A stretch of DNA of 62,372 nucleotides from NCBI RefSeq assembly GCF_900239345.1, contig NZ_OESZ01000004.1, positions 1 to 62,372 of the forward strand. The letters are read 5' to 3'. Shown here piece after piece: positions 9,254 to 17,640 of the stretch. The notes below the pieces were generated by a model. The model was not told where the DNA came from. It did no database searches and was given only the letters and a program-made list of their open reading frames with translations. The DNA is from Tenacibaculum dicentrarchi (lineage in GTDB: Bacteria; Bacteroidota; Bacteroidia; Flavobacteriales; Flavobacteriaceae). The position numbers and the translations under genes are program-made. Position 1 is the stretch's first letter; each line of letters begins with the position of its first letter.

Positions 9254-11029
9254 TTACATTCTTTCAGGAACTTCAATTCCTAATAAAGCAAATGCCGATT
9301 TAATAGTATCAGCAACTTTTTTAGATAACTGAACTCTGAATACTTTCTTGTCTTCGTTTTCTTCTCCTAAAATATGTACATTCTGATAAAAAGAATTGAA
9401 TTCTTTTACCAATTCGTACGTATAGTTAGCAATTACGGCAGGCGAATAATTATTAGCAGCTTGCTGAATTACTTCAGGATATAATTCTAATTGTTTAATT
9501 AATTCTTTTTCTTTTGCGTGTAATTCAATTGAAACAGCGTTTGAATAATCAAAATCAGCTTTTCTTAAAATAGATTGAATTCTAGCATATGTATATTGAA
9601 TAAAAGGTCCTGTATTTCCTTGAAAATCTACAGAGGCTTTCGGGTCGAATAAAATACGTTTTTTCGGGTCAACTTTTAAGATGAAATATTTTAAAGCTCC
9701 TAAACCGATAACTTTATATAATTCTTCTTTTTCTTGGTCAGAATACCCTTCTAATTTTCCTAGTTCTTGAGAAATAGTACGAGCAGTATCGGTCATTTCG
9801 TCCATTAAATCATCGGCATCAACAACAGTTCCTTCACGAGATTTCATCTTTCCAGAAGGTAAATCTACCATTCCGTAACTTAAATGATGTAATTGTTCAG
9901 CCCAAGAATATCCTAATTTCTTTAAAATTAAGAATAAAACTTTAAAGTGATAATCTTGTTCGTTACCAACGGTGTAAACCATTCCGCCAACATCGGGCAT
10001 ATCTTTTGCACGTTGAATAGCTGTTCCAATATCTTGCGTCATATAAACGGAAGTTCCATCAGAACGTAAAACCAGTTTTTCATCTAAACCATCTTCAGAT
10101 AAATCACACCAAACAGAACCATCTTCTTTTTTAAAGAAAACACCACTTTCTAATCCTTCATCAACAGTGTCTTTTCCTAATAAGTAGGTATTACTTTCGT
10201 AATATAATTTATCAAAATCGACACCTATATTTTTATAAGTAACATCAAATCCTTTGTAAACCCAAGAATTCATTTCTTTCCAAAGTGTCACCACTTTTTC
10301 ATCACCAGCTTCCCATTTACGAAGCATTTCTTGTGCTTCAATAAATAAAGGTGCTTGTTTTTTAGCATCATCTTCAGAAATACCTGTAGCAATTAAAGTT
10401 GCTATTTCTTTTTTGTATTCTTGGTCGAATTTTACGTAGTAGTTTCCTACTAATTTATCGCCTTTTAAACCTGTGTTTTCAGGAGTTTCTCCGTTTCCGA
10501 ATTTTTCCCAAGCTAACATCGATTTACAAATATGTATTCCTCTATCGTTAATAATTTGAGTTTTATATACTTTTTTACCCGATGCTTTTAATATTTCAGC
10601 AACTGAATATCCTAATAAAACATTACGAACGTGTCCTAAATGCAACGGTTTATTGGTGTTTGGCGATGAATATTCAACCATACGAGAAGAATCATCCGCT
10701 GAAGGCGAAATAAATCCGTAAGAAGTATTTGTGGCTATCTGATTAAAAAAATTAGTGTAAAAACTGTTATCTACAACTAAATTTAAAAAGCCTTTAACTA
10801 CGTTATAGTTTGTAATTTCATTAATATTATCAACAAGGTATTTCCCTAAATCCTCGCCAATTTGAACAGGATTTCCTTTTTTGTATCTTAAAAGAGGAAA
10901 AACCACCACAGTGATATCTCCTTCAAAATCTTTACGGGTTGCTTGAAATTCGACACTTGGAATTTCTACATTATACAAGGTTGAAAATCCTTCTTTTACT
11001 TTTGCTTCAATTAAGGTTTGTATGCTCAT
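9254..11029 (-). CDS. argS: arginyl-tRNA synthetase
   Basis: This enzyme charges tRNA-Arg with arginine for translation in the cytoplasm. The 591-residue protein shows the class I signature as PLHLGHVRN (HIGH motif, about residue 130) and a degenerate second motif, GKMKSREG, in place of KMSKS, as usual for ArgRS. The N-terminal additional domain typical of ArgRS precedes the catalytic core, and the C-terminal DALR-type anticodon-binding helices end the protein (FNSFYQNVHILGEE). A -7-type element lies 22 bp upstream of the start. Confidence 0.97.
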   Translation of the reverse strand: MSIQTLIEAKVKEGFSTLYNVEIPSVEFQATRKDFEGDITVVVFPLLRYKKGNPVQIGEDLGKYLVDNINEITNYNVVKGFLNLVVDNSFYTNFFNQIATNTSYGFISPSADDSSRMVEYSSPNTNKPLHLGHVRNVLLGYSVAEILKASGKKVYKTQIINDRGIHICKSMLAWEKFGNGETPENTGLKGDKLVGNYYVKFDQEYKKEIATLIATGISEDDAKKQAPLFIEAQEMLRKWEAGDEKVVTLWKEMNSWVYKGFDVTYKNIGVDFDKLYYESNTYLLGKDTVDEGLESGVFFKKEDGSVWCDLSEDGLDEKLVLRSDGTSVYMTQDIGTAIQRAKDMPDVGGMVYTVGNEQDYHFKVLFLILKKLGYSWAEQLHHLSYGMVDLPSGKMKSREGTVVDADDLMDEMTDTARTISQELGKLEGYSDQEKEELYKVIGLGALKYFILKVDPKKRILFDPKASVDFQGNTGPFIQYTYARIQSILRKADFDYSNAVSIELHAKEKELIKQLELYPEVIQQAANNYSPAVIANYTYELVKEFNSFYQNVHILGEENEDKKVFRVQLSKKVADTIKSAFALLGIEVPERM

Positions 11030-11050
11030 TAGTTATTGAAAATTGAACAA

Positions 11051-11058
11051 CAAAATTA
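11051..11058 (-). promoter_or_regulatory. argS -7 promoter element
   Basis: Read on the minus strand this is TAATTTTG, matching the Bacteroidota consensus TAnnTTTG. It sits 22 bp before the argS ATG. No TTG at the -33 spacing is visible. Confidence 0.5.
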
Positions 11059-11107
11059 CATAATTTATTTGGATAATATTTAAACTCATTCTAACTGTTT
11101 ATATGAC

Positions 11108-11115
11108 TATTTTTG
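11108..11115 (+). promoter_or_regulatory. -7 promoter element of the cysteine-cluster protein gene
   Basis: TATTTTTG matches TAnnTTTG and ends only four bases before the ATG at 11120. Transcription would begin almost at the start codon, implying a leaderless or very short-leader message. No clear -33 TTG is visible. Confidence 0.5.
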
Positions 11116-11119
11116 TAGC

Positions 11120-11647
11120 ATGGATAGAGATTTAGAGAACTTAGAAAAGTTAGCAAACGAAGTAGAGAAAGAAAATAAAAAATATTTTGCAACCATAAAA
11201 AAACGAGTACCTAAAAACTTTGATGTTGTAGCACAAGATTTACACGACAAAGAGTTTGCAAAAACCGATTGTTTAGACTGCGGAAATTGTTGTAAAACAA
11301 CCAGTCCTATTTTTACAGATAAAGATACTGAGCGTATTTCGAAGTATTTAAAGATGAAAGTACGTGATTTTGAAGCGCAATATTTAGAGCGTGATCAAGA
11401 TGATTTTATGGTATTAAAAACAGCGCCATGTTCATTTTTAGATGAGCGTGATAATTCGTGTTATATTTATGATGTTCGTCCAAAAGCGTGTTCAGAATAC
11501 CCACATACAAACCGTAAGAAATTTATTCAAATTTCAGATTTAACCATTGCAAACACTGCTATTTGCCCAGCAACGTATAGAATTGTTGAAGAGTTAAAAA
11601 AACGTTTGCCAGTGCGTTCTAACGAAAAAATTAAAAGATTGGGGTAG
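11120..11647 (+). CDS. YkgJ-family (UPF0153) cysteine-cluster protein
   Basis: The protein belongs to a widespread family that probably binds zinc or an iron-sulfur cluster; the biochemical role is unknown. In the 175 residues the hallmark clusters are DCLDCGNCC near residue 55, then APCSFLDE, a Cys in NSCYIYDVRPKACSEYPH and a final Cys in AICPATY. The N-terminal 45 residues are charged and helical. It is divergent from argS, with back-to-back promoter elements in the short gap, and followed by its own strong terminator, so it is a single-gene unit. Confidence 0.85.
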   Translation: MDRDLENLEKLANEVEKENKKYFATIKKRVPKNFDVVAQDLHDKEFAKTDCLDCGNCCKTTSPIFTDKDTERISKYLKMKVRDFEAQYLERDQDDFMVLKTAPCSFLDERDNSCYIYDVRPKACSEYPHTNRKKFIQISDLTIANTAICPATYRIVEELKKRLPVRSNEKIKRLG

Positions 11648-11670
11648 TATTTTAATGTAATATTCTTTAA

Positions 11671-11711
11671 AAAATTCCGCTTTACTATTTTTAATAGTAA
11701 AGCGGAATTTC
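11671..11711 (+). terminator. terminator after the cysteine-cluster protein gene
   Basis: A long stem (AAATTCCGCTTTACTA with TAGTAAAGCGGAATTT) around a short T-rich loop is followed by T residues. Confidence 0.9.
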
Positions 11712-11825
11712 TTTTTTTACACTAATTTTTTAGGATTTTTAAAACAGTATTTTAGGAATTGATGCCTATTTATAAATGATATTAATGTATTTTTGAGTTT
11801 AAAAATAGCTTAAATAAAAGACTTT

Positions 11826-12665
11826 ATGAAAAAAATTATTTTAACATTTGTATTATTAATTTCAATATCACAACATGCCAAGGCAACAACTTGGATGACT
11901 TCTTTTGAAGATGCTAAAAAATTATCAATAGCAACAAATAAGTTAATATTGATTGATTTTTGGGCTACTTGGTGTTATCCTTGTCAAAAAATGGAAGCTG
12001 ATACTTGGCGCACTCCAGAGATTGAGAGTTTATTAAGTGCTTACATTCCTTTAAAAATAGATATTGATGTTTTTAGAAAAATTTCAAATAAATATTCGGC
12101 AAATAGAATTCCTTATGTTTTAATTGTTGATGCTTATGGTGAGGTTTTTTTCAATGAAACAGGCTATAAAACCAAAGAACAGATGTTAAAAGTTCTAAAA
12201 AAATACGCTATTAATACTAAGGTATTTCAAAATGATTTTGCATCTTTTTATAAAAAACAAACTCCAGAAATTGCCCTATCTTTAGGTGAAAAGTATTTAG
12301 ATGCTTCTATTTATTTAAAGGGAAAAATTAAATATGATTTTTTAAAATTAGGAGGGGTTTATTTTAAAAAAATAAAGAAATTGACTTCTAAAAAAGAATA
12401 TAAACAAAAATATTCGCAAAAAGTTAATTTATTAGCAGGCGCATACAAGTTACTAATTAAAGGTAAAAATGAAAAAGCATTAAAATACTTAGATAAAAAC
12501 TTTAAAGAAGTTGAAATTTTACCTGAAAATAAAGTATTGTTTGATTTTATAGGTTTTACAGCTTATAATAAGTTAAAAGATAAAGAAAATGCCAAAATTT
12601 GGTATGAAAAATTAAAGACCGATAAAGGTTATAAAACTTATCTTTCTAAATCAAGAAAAATATAG
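11826..12665 (+). CDS. exported thioredoxin-fold protein (TlpA/DUF255-like)
   Basis: A predicted periplasmic thiol-disulfide protein of 279 residues. A signal peptide (MKKIILTFVLLISISQHAKA) precedes a thioredoxin domain with active site WCYPC (C50 and C53) in the context FWATWCYPCQKMEADTW, and the cis-Pro segment NRIPYVLIVD. The helical C-terminal half (about residues 140-279) lacks a motif I recognise and may be TPR-like. A plausible -7 element (TATTTTTG, 11788-11795) lies 30 bp upstream. The partner proteins are unknown; disulfide reduction or repair of exported proteins is the family-level expectation. Confidence 0.85.
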   Translation: MKKIILTFVLLISISQHAKATTWMTSFEDAKKLSIATNKLILIDFWATWCYPCQKMEADTWRTPEIESLLSAYIPLKIDIDVFRKISNKYSANRIPYVLIVDAYGEVFFNETGYKTKEQMLKVLKKYAINTKVFQNDFASFYKKQTPEIALSLGEKYLDASIYLKGKIKYDFLKLGGVYFKKIKKLTSKKEYKQKYSQKVNLLAGAYKLLIKGKNEKALKYLDKNFKEVEILPENKVLFDFIGFTAYNKLKDKENAKIWYEKLKTDKGYKTYLSKSRKI

Positions 12666-12666
12666 T

Positions 12667-12699
12667 GAAAAAACGAGGCTTTATAGCCTCATTTTTTTT
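12667..12699. terminator. bidirectional terminator between convergent genes
   Basis: The stem ACGAGGCT / AGCCTCAT with a four-base loop is flanked by A and T runs, so it can stop transcription from both sides. It overlaps the stop codon of the minus-strand gene at 12689. Confidence 0.85.
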
Positions 12700-13264
12700 G
12701 TTCCATCAATTTTAAAATATGCTTTGCTCGCGCTTTACAGGCTTTGCTTTTGTGAATTATTTTTGTCGTAATTAAGTGTTTTAATTCGAAATGTACCCAG
12801 TTTTTTTCTAATCCGAAGAAAAATAAAAAAGTCATACTATAAGCATATACCGCTATTTTTTGATCGGTAAGCAACCAATCAAAACCTGTTTCAATAATGC
12901 TATCAATATGTTTTGCTGTGACTGTATTTTTCGTTTTATTTTGAGCTGTTGAGGTATATTCTATAGCTAAATTTTCACATATTTTAGCACAGGGTCTAAT
13001 AGCGCTATCAAAATGTAAGCTTGAAATTTTAGCTACAAAAAAATTGATATACGGTAAAATATAATCAATGCTGTGCTGTGTACAAATCCACTCTAAAATC
13101 CATGTAGCTTTAATAGATTGCTTATTATTTACATCAAAAGTTAAATGCACAAGTTGTTTTATTAATTTTGGATGTGCCAATACACTATTAGCAGCCTTAT
13201 TTCTGTTTATTTTAGTAGGAGTTTTCATATCATCTAGAACAGAAATTAAAAAATCAAGATTCAT
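12689..13264 (-). CDS. uncharacterised HEAT-like helical protein (191 aa)
   Basis: I recognise no characterised function. The protein is all-helical in appearance, with repeated helix pairs (ANSVLAHPKLIKQLVHLTF, TWILEWICTQ, IDYILPYINFFV, KICENLAIEY) suggesting a HEAT/ARM-like solenoid, and it lacks a signal peptide. Homologues in flavobacteria are sometimes labelled adenylosuccinate lyase, probably because they sit beside purB; nothing in this sequence supports that activity. It is probably a cytoplasmic protein-binding scaffold. Confidence 0.7.
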   Translation of the reverse strand: MNLDFLISVLDDMKTPTKINRNKAANSVLAHPKLIKQLVHLTFDVNNKQSIKATWILEWICTQHSIDYILPYINFFVAKISSLHFDSAIRPCAKICENLAIEYTSTAQNKTKNTVTAKHIDSIIETGFDWLLTDQKIAVYAYSMTFLFFFGLEKNWVHFELKHLITTKIIHKSKACKARAKHILKLMEQKK

Positions 13265-13328
13265 ATTGGTACGGTTTGTGTATTTTTGAATTCAAAAAAT
13301 TATTTAATCAATAAAAAAAGAAGTATCA

Positions 13329-14021
13329 ATGTTAAATATAAAAAGGATATTTTCAATAACAGTTTTATTCTCCATTTTTTTTATGACTTTTATAGAAGCT
13401 CAGGAATTAAATAAAATAGATGCGAACGGAAACAGAATTGGCGCTTGGAAAAAACTATATTCCAACGGGAAAGTAAGGTATACAGGGCAATTTGAAAATG
13501 GCAAAGAAGTAGGTGTTTTTAAGTTTTATTCAATTACATCGTCAGGATCACCAATAAGTACAAAAACCTATATAAATGGTACTGCTACTGTAAAATTTTA
13601 CACCGAATTTGGCAAGTTAAAAAGCCAAGGTAAAATGATTGGTAAAAAGCGTGTTGGAAAATGGGTGTATTATTTTTCAAATGGAAAACCTGTTTCTCAA
13701 GAAAATTATAAAGACGGAAAACTAGACGGAATTTTTAAGAATTATTATCCGAATGGAAATTTGACACAAGAATTACACTATTTAAAAGGAAAGAAAAACG
13801 GTGTGTCTAAAACGTTTACCGATTCGGCTATTTTAATTGAAGAAACTCTTTATGTAAACGGAAAATTAGAAGGAAAAGCTACTTATTACGATTTAAAAGG
13901 TGGTATTAAAGAAGAAGGAATGTATAAAAATGGCAAAAGAGTAGGGAAGTGGGAATTTTATATGGATGGCGAAAAAGTAAATAAGAAAAAGAAAATGAAA
14001 GTGTCTGATTTTAAAAAATAA
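13329..14021 (+). CDS. exported MORN-repeat (YwqK-like) protein
   Basis: The 230-residue protein has a signal peptide (cleavage near FIEAQE) and then about seven MORN-type repeats of the form G-x-W-x-x-Y-x-x-G-K (GAWKKLYSNGKVRYTGQF, GKWVYYFSNGKPVSQENY, GIFKNYYPNGNLTQELHY, GKWEFYMDG). Such repeats form an elongated beta-hairpin sheet. Flavobacteria carry many exported copies, often annotated as YwqK-family antitoxins, a label that should not be read as evidence for a toxin-antitoxin pair; no toxin gene is adjacent. TATTTTTG at 13281-13288 may be the -7 element. Confidence 0.85.
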   Translation: MLNIKRIFSITVLFSIFFMTFIEAQELNKIDANGNRIGAWKKLYSNGKVRYTGQFENGKEVGVFKFYSITSSGSPISTKTYINGTATVKFYTEFGKLKSQGKMIGKKRVGKWVYYFSNGKPVSQENYKDGKLDGIFKNYYPNGNLTQELHYLKGKKNGVSKTFTDSAILIEETLYVNGKLEGKATYYDLKGGIKEEGMYKNGKRVGKWEFYMDGEKVNKKKKMKVSDFKK

Positions 14022-14095
14022 TAGTCTGAAATTAGGTATCAATTTAATTGATGTTGCTATTAAAAATATCCATTATAAAAACAGAAACTTATTCG

Positions 14096-14103
14096 TAAAT
14101 TTG
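14096..14103 (+). promoter_or_regulatory. mnmA -7 promoter element
   Basis: TAAATTTG matches TAnnTTTG and ends 19 bp before the mnmA ATG. No TTG at the -33 position is apparent. Confidence 0.5.
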
Positions 14104-14122
14104 TAGCTTACAAAAGTAAAAA

Positions 14123-15310
14123 ATGAAAAGAGTAGTAGTAGGACTTTCGGGAGGTGTAGATAGTAGTGTAACCGCTTATTTGTTAAAAGAACAAGGATAT
14201 GAAGTTATCGGCTTGTTTATGAAAAATTGGCATGATGATTCGGTTACAATTTCAGACGATTGCCCGTGGTTAGAAGACAGTAATGACGCAATGTTAGTTG
14301 CCGAAAAATTAGGAATTCCTTTTCAAACTGTCGATTTAAGCGACCAATACAAAGAACGTATTGTTGATTATATGTTTAATGAATACGAAAAAGGACGCAC
14401 ACCAAACCCTGATATATTATGTAACAGAGAAATTAAATTTGATGTTTTTATGGACATCGCTTTAAGTTTAGGAGCCGATTACGTAGCAACAGGGCATTAT
14501 TGCCGAAAAGCAGAAGAAGTAATTGACGGTGAAGCGGTATATAAATTATTAGCAGGAAAAGATGCCAATAAAGACCAATCGTATTTTTTATGTCAATTAT
14601 CTCAAAAACAATTAGCAAAAGCGATGTTTCCAATTGGCGAATTAACAAAGCCAGAGGTAAGAGAAATTGCTAAAAAAGCCGATTTAATTACTGCCGATAA
14701 AAAAGATTCTCAAGGATTATGTTTTATTGGTAAAGTTCGTTTACCTGATTTTTTACAGCAAAAATTACAGCCAAAAGAGGGAATTATTGTTCAAGTACCA
14801 ACAAGTTTTAATCAGTATAACCGTACAGTTCCAGAGTTTGAAAATAAAGAAGCTGAATTAGCATATTTCGCAACAAAATTTTCTTACAAAAAAGAAAGCG
14901 GAAAAACTGTAGGAAAGCATCAAGGTGCGCATTATTTCACTAAAGGACAACGTAAAGGTTTAAATGTTGGTGGAACTAAAGAAGCTTTATATGTTATTGA
15001 AAATGATGTAAATGAAAATATAATTTATACAGGTGAAGGTAAAAATCATAAAGGTTTATATAGAAATGTATTGTTTGTTTCTAATGAAGAATTACATTCG
15101 GTTCGTGAAGATTTGGCTTTAAAATCAGGTGAAACTATGGAAGTAGAAGCAAGAATACGCTACCGTCAGAAATTAGAAAAAGCAACCTTACATAAAGTTG
15201 ATAGCGGTTTATATGTTGAGTTTGAAAACAAACAATCTGCAATTCAAGAAGGGCAGTTTGTAGCTTGGTATATTAACGAAGAATTATTAGGTTCGGGGGT
15301 AATTTCTTAA
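14123..15310 (+). CDS. mnmA: tRNA-specific 2-thiouridylase
   Basis: MnmA adenylates and thiolates U34 of tRNA-Lys, -Glu and -Gln to give 2-thiouridine. The 395-residue protein has the N-type ATPase PP-loop GLSGGVDSS (residues 8-16), the catalytic Cys in [12 protein letters not shown] (C100), and the second catalytic Cys in [11 protein letters not shown] (C200). The C-terminal beta-barrel ([14 protein letters not shown]) is complete. It is 17 bp upstream of the next gene and probably co-transcribed with it. Confidence 0.97.
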   Translation: MKRVVVGLSGGVDSSVTAYLLKEQGYEVIGLFMKNWHDDSVTISDDCPWLEDSNDAMLVAEKLGIPFQTVDLSDQYKERIVDYMFNEYEKGRTPNPDILCNREIKFDVFMDIALSLGADYVATGHYCRKAEEVIDGEAVYKLLAGKDANKDQSYFLCQLSQKQLAKAMFPIGELTKPEVREIAKKADLITADKKDSQGLCFIGKVRLPDFLQQKLQPKEGIIVQVPTSFNQYNRTVPEFENKEAELAYFATKFSYKKESGKTVGKHQGAHYFTKGQRKGLNVGGTKEALYVIENDVNENIIYTGEGKNHKGLYRNVLFVSNEELHSVREDLALKSGETMEVEARIRYRQKLEKATLHKVDSGLYVEFENKQSAIQEGQFVAWYINEELLGSGVIS

Positions 15311-15326
15311 AACTTAAAAAATAATT

Positions 15327-16268
15327 TTGAAAAATAAAATAACAGAACTTTTTAATATAAAATATCCGATTATTCAAGGCGGAATGGTTTGGGTTTCTGG
15401 TTGGAAATTAGCATCCGCAGTTTCTAATGCTGGCGGTTTGGGCTTAATCGGCGCAGGTTCTATGTATCCTGATGTTTTGCGTGAGCATATTCAAAAATGT
15501 AAAAAAGCAACCGATAAACCTTTCGGTGTAAATGTGCCAATGTTGTATCCTGATGTTGAAAAAATAATGGATATTATCATTGAAGAAGGTGTTAAAATTG
15601 TTTTTACATCCGCAGGAAATCCAAAAACTTGGACAACCTTTTTAAAACAAAAAGGAATTACAGTAGTACACGTAGTAAGCTCTGTGAAATTTGCTTTAAA
15701 ATCAGAATTAGCAGGAGTAGACGCTATTGTTTGTGAAGGTTTTGAAGCAGGCGGACATAACGGACGAGAAGAGACTACAACGCTTACTTTAATTCCGATG
15801 GTTAAAGAAAAAGTTAATATTCCTGTAATTTCGGCAGGTGGAATTTCATCAGGAAAAGCGATGTTAGCAACCATGATTTTAGGAGCTGATGGAGTTCAAA
15901 TAGGAAGTCGTTTTGCGGCAACTTTAGAATCGTCAGCGCATGCAAATTTTAAGCAAACTATACTTGATGTTAAAGATGGCGATACACATTTAACATTAAA
16001 AGAGTTAGCGCCTGTTCGTTTGGTTAAAAATAAGTTTTATAATGATGTCCAAGATTTGTATAAACAAAATCCGACCATTGAAGAAATCAAAGAATTATTA
16101 GGAAGAGCAAGAGCAAAAAAAGGAATGTTTGAAGGCGATTTAAACGAAGGAGAACTTGAAATTGGTCAAGTAGCAGGATTAATTCATCAAATTAAATCAG
16201 CGAAAGAAGTTTTAGAAGAAATTGTTACAGAATTTAATCAGGTTAAAGAAAATTTAAAGTTTTTGTAA
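15327..16268 (+). CDS. FMN-dependent NAD(P)H flavin oxidoreductase / nitronate monooxygenase family
   Basis: A TIM-barrel flavoprotein of the 2-nitropropane dioxygenase family; the physiological substrate may be a nitronate or an enoyl thioester (FabK relatives), which cannot be told from sequence. Visible features are the N-terminal IQGGMVWVSG, the glycine-rich GFEAGGHNG, and the FMN-phosphate loop VISAGGISSGKAM with GADGVQIGSRF, in 313 residues. The start codon is TTG: an in-frame stop lies four codons upstream and no ATG or GTG intervenes. It follows mnmA by 16 bp. Confidence 0.88.
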   Translation: MKNKITELFNIKYPIIQGGMVWVSGWKLASAVSNAGGLGLIGAGSMYPDVLREHIQKCKKATDKPFGVNVPMLYPDVEKIMDIIIEEGVKIVFTSAGNPKTWTTFLKQKGITVVHVVSSVKFALKSELAGVDAIVCEGFEAGGHNGREETTTLTLIPMVKEKVNIPVISAGGISSGKAMLATMILGADGVQIGSRFAATLESSAHANFKQTILDVKDGDTHLTLKELAPVRLVKNKFYNDVQDLYKQNPTIEEIKELLGRARAKKGMFEGDLNEGELEIGQVAGLIHQIKSAKEVLEEIVTEFNQVKENLKFL

Positions 16269-16284
16269 TTTTTTTTGAAGCAAT

Positions 16285-16362
16285 TTCCCGCTTTCCGCAC
16301 TCGCTTTTTTTTGAAGAAAAATCAAAAAAAGAGCTCAAACAAAGCTTCAATCGGGGCTAGGC
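16285..16362. repeat. interspersed palindromic repeat (REP-like), copy 2
   Basis: The central hairpin CTCGCTTTTTTTTGAAG...CAAAAAAAGAGCTCA is the same as in the copy at 9035-9165; the outer arms are more decayed (CAATCGGGGC instead of CAATCCCTAACGC). It lies between convergent genes. Confidence 0.65.
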
Positions 16363-16432
16363 ATTTGAGTTTTATTTTAACTTTTTTGTAAGTTATTTTA
16401 ATTAAGTTCAAAAATAAAAAATATCAGTAAAC

Positions 16433-16466
16433 AAAAAAGGAAGCTATTTAAAGCTTCCTTTTTTTG
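16433..16466 (-). terminator. terminator after ribB
   Basis: Stem AAAGGAAGCT / AGCTTCCTTT with flanking A and T runs, directly downstream of the minus-strand operon ending with ribB. Confidence 0.88.
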
Positions 16467-16492
16467 TGTAAAATAATATTAAAAATATGTTA

Positions 16493-17638
16493 TTAATAAT
16501 TTACATAATCTACAATTTCTAAACCGTAACCAATCATACCAACACGTTTGGTTTGTTGGCTGTTAGAAACTAAACGTAATTTACTAATATGTAAGTCGTG
16601 TAATATTTGTGCTCCAATACCAAAATCCTTGTTATCCATGCTAACCTTTGGGGCTTTCATTTCTCCATTAGCTTGGTTTTCTTTTAAACCACGTAAACGG
16701 TTTAATAAATTTAATGCCTGGTTTTGTTGATTGATAAAAAGAATAGCTCCTTTACCTTCATCATTCATTACTTTAAACATTTTATCTAGTTTTTTATCAG
16801 CATTACTAGTTAATGTTCCAAGAATATCATTATTAATTAATGTCGAATTTATTCTTGTTAAAACAGGGTGTTTTTTAGTCCAAGTACCTTTTGTTAAGGC
16901 AATATGAAGTTGATTATTGGTTGTTTGTTGATAAGCCCTTAAGCGAAATTCACCAAAACGGGTTTGAATATTAAAATCTTCTTTCTTTTCAATTAAAGAA
17001 TCGTGCTCCATTCGGTAGGCAACTAAATCTTCAATAGAAACAATTTTTAAATCAAACTTTTTAGCTACTTTTAAGAGTTGAGGTAAACGTGCCATTGTAC
17101 CATCGTCATTCATTATTTCAACAATAACTCCTGCGGGTTGTAAGCCTGCTAAACGCGCAAAATCAATAGCTGCTTCGGTATGTCCAGTTCTTCTTAATAC
17201 ACCACCATTTTTTGCTCTTAAAGGAAAAATATGCCCAGGACGTGCAAGGTCGGCAGGTTTTGTATCAGCATCAATTAAAGCTTTTATAGTAATAGCTCTA
17301 TCGGAAGCAGAAATACCAGTGGTAACTCCTTTACCTCGTAAATCTACCGAAACAGTAAAGCCTGTTTCCATAGGGTCGGTATTGTTGTTAACCATCATGT
17401 TTAACTCTAATTCTTTGCAACGGTCTTCGGTAAGTGGCGTACAAATTAAGCCTCTTCCATGAGTTGCCATAAAATTAATCATTTCAGGAGTTACTTTATC
17501 GGCAGCAGCTAAAAAATCACCTTCATTTTCACGGTCTTCATCATCTACTACAATGATAACTTTTCCGTCTTTGATGTCGTTTATAGCTTCTTCAATAGTA
17601 TTTAATTGAACTTTAGTAGCGGAGGTTTGTGTTGTCAT
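16493..17638 (-). CDS. ribB: 3,4-dihydroxy-2-butanone 4-phosphate synthase with degenerate GTP cyclohydrolase II domain
   Basis: The N-terminal half (about residues 10-210) converts ribulose 5-phosphate to 3,4-dihydroxy-2-butanone 4-phosphate for riboflavin synthesis; the motifs DDEDRENEGD, HGRGLICTP, RPGHIFPLR and RTGHTEA are intact. The C-terminal half aligns with GTP cyclohydrolase II (HPVLTRINSTLINNDILGTL) but all three zinc cysteines are replaced: RCDC of the active enzymes is TSNA here, and the ECLTGD segment reads TLINND. The GTP-binding QEGRxxGL is also gone (NQQNQALNL). So this is probably a RibB with a structural, catalytically dead RibA-like tail, and another gene must supply GTP cyclohydrolase II. 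Last gene of the 23.7-16.5 kb operon, 2 bp after the LptF/G gene. Confidence 0.9.
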   Translation of the reverse strand: MTTQTSATKVQLNTIEEAINDIKDGKVIIVVDDEDRENEGDFLAAADKVTPEMINFMATHGRGLICTPLTEDRCKELELNMMVNNNTDPMETGFTVSVDLRGKGVTTGISASDRAITIKALIDADTKPADLARPGHIFPLRAKNGGVLRRTGHTEAAIDFARLAGLQPAGVIVEIMNDDGTMARLPQLLKVAKKFDLKIVSIEDLVAYRMEHDSLIEKKEDFNIQTRFGEFRLRAYQQTTNNQLHIALTKGTWTKKHPVLTRINSTLINNDILGTLTSNADKKLDKMFKVMNDEGKGAILFINQQNQALNLLNRLRGLKENQANGEMKAPKVSMDNKDFGIGAQILHDLHISKLRLVSNSQQTKRVGMIGYGLEIVDYVNY

Positions 17639-17640
17639 TT

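Noticed and set aside
12689..13264. Adenylosuccinate lyase
   Set aside because: The protein is only 191 residues and lacks the lyase signature; the helical repeat pattern fits a HEAT-like protein instead.
13329..14021. Toxin-antitoxin pair at the YwqK-like MORN protein
   Set aside because: The protein is exported, with many MORN repeats, and no toxin gene is adjacent. The antitoxin label is an annotation habit.
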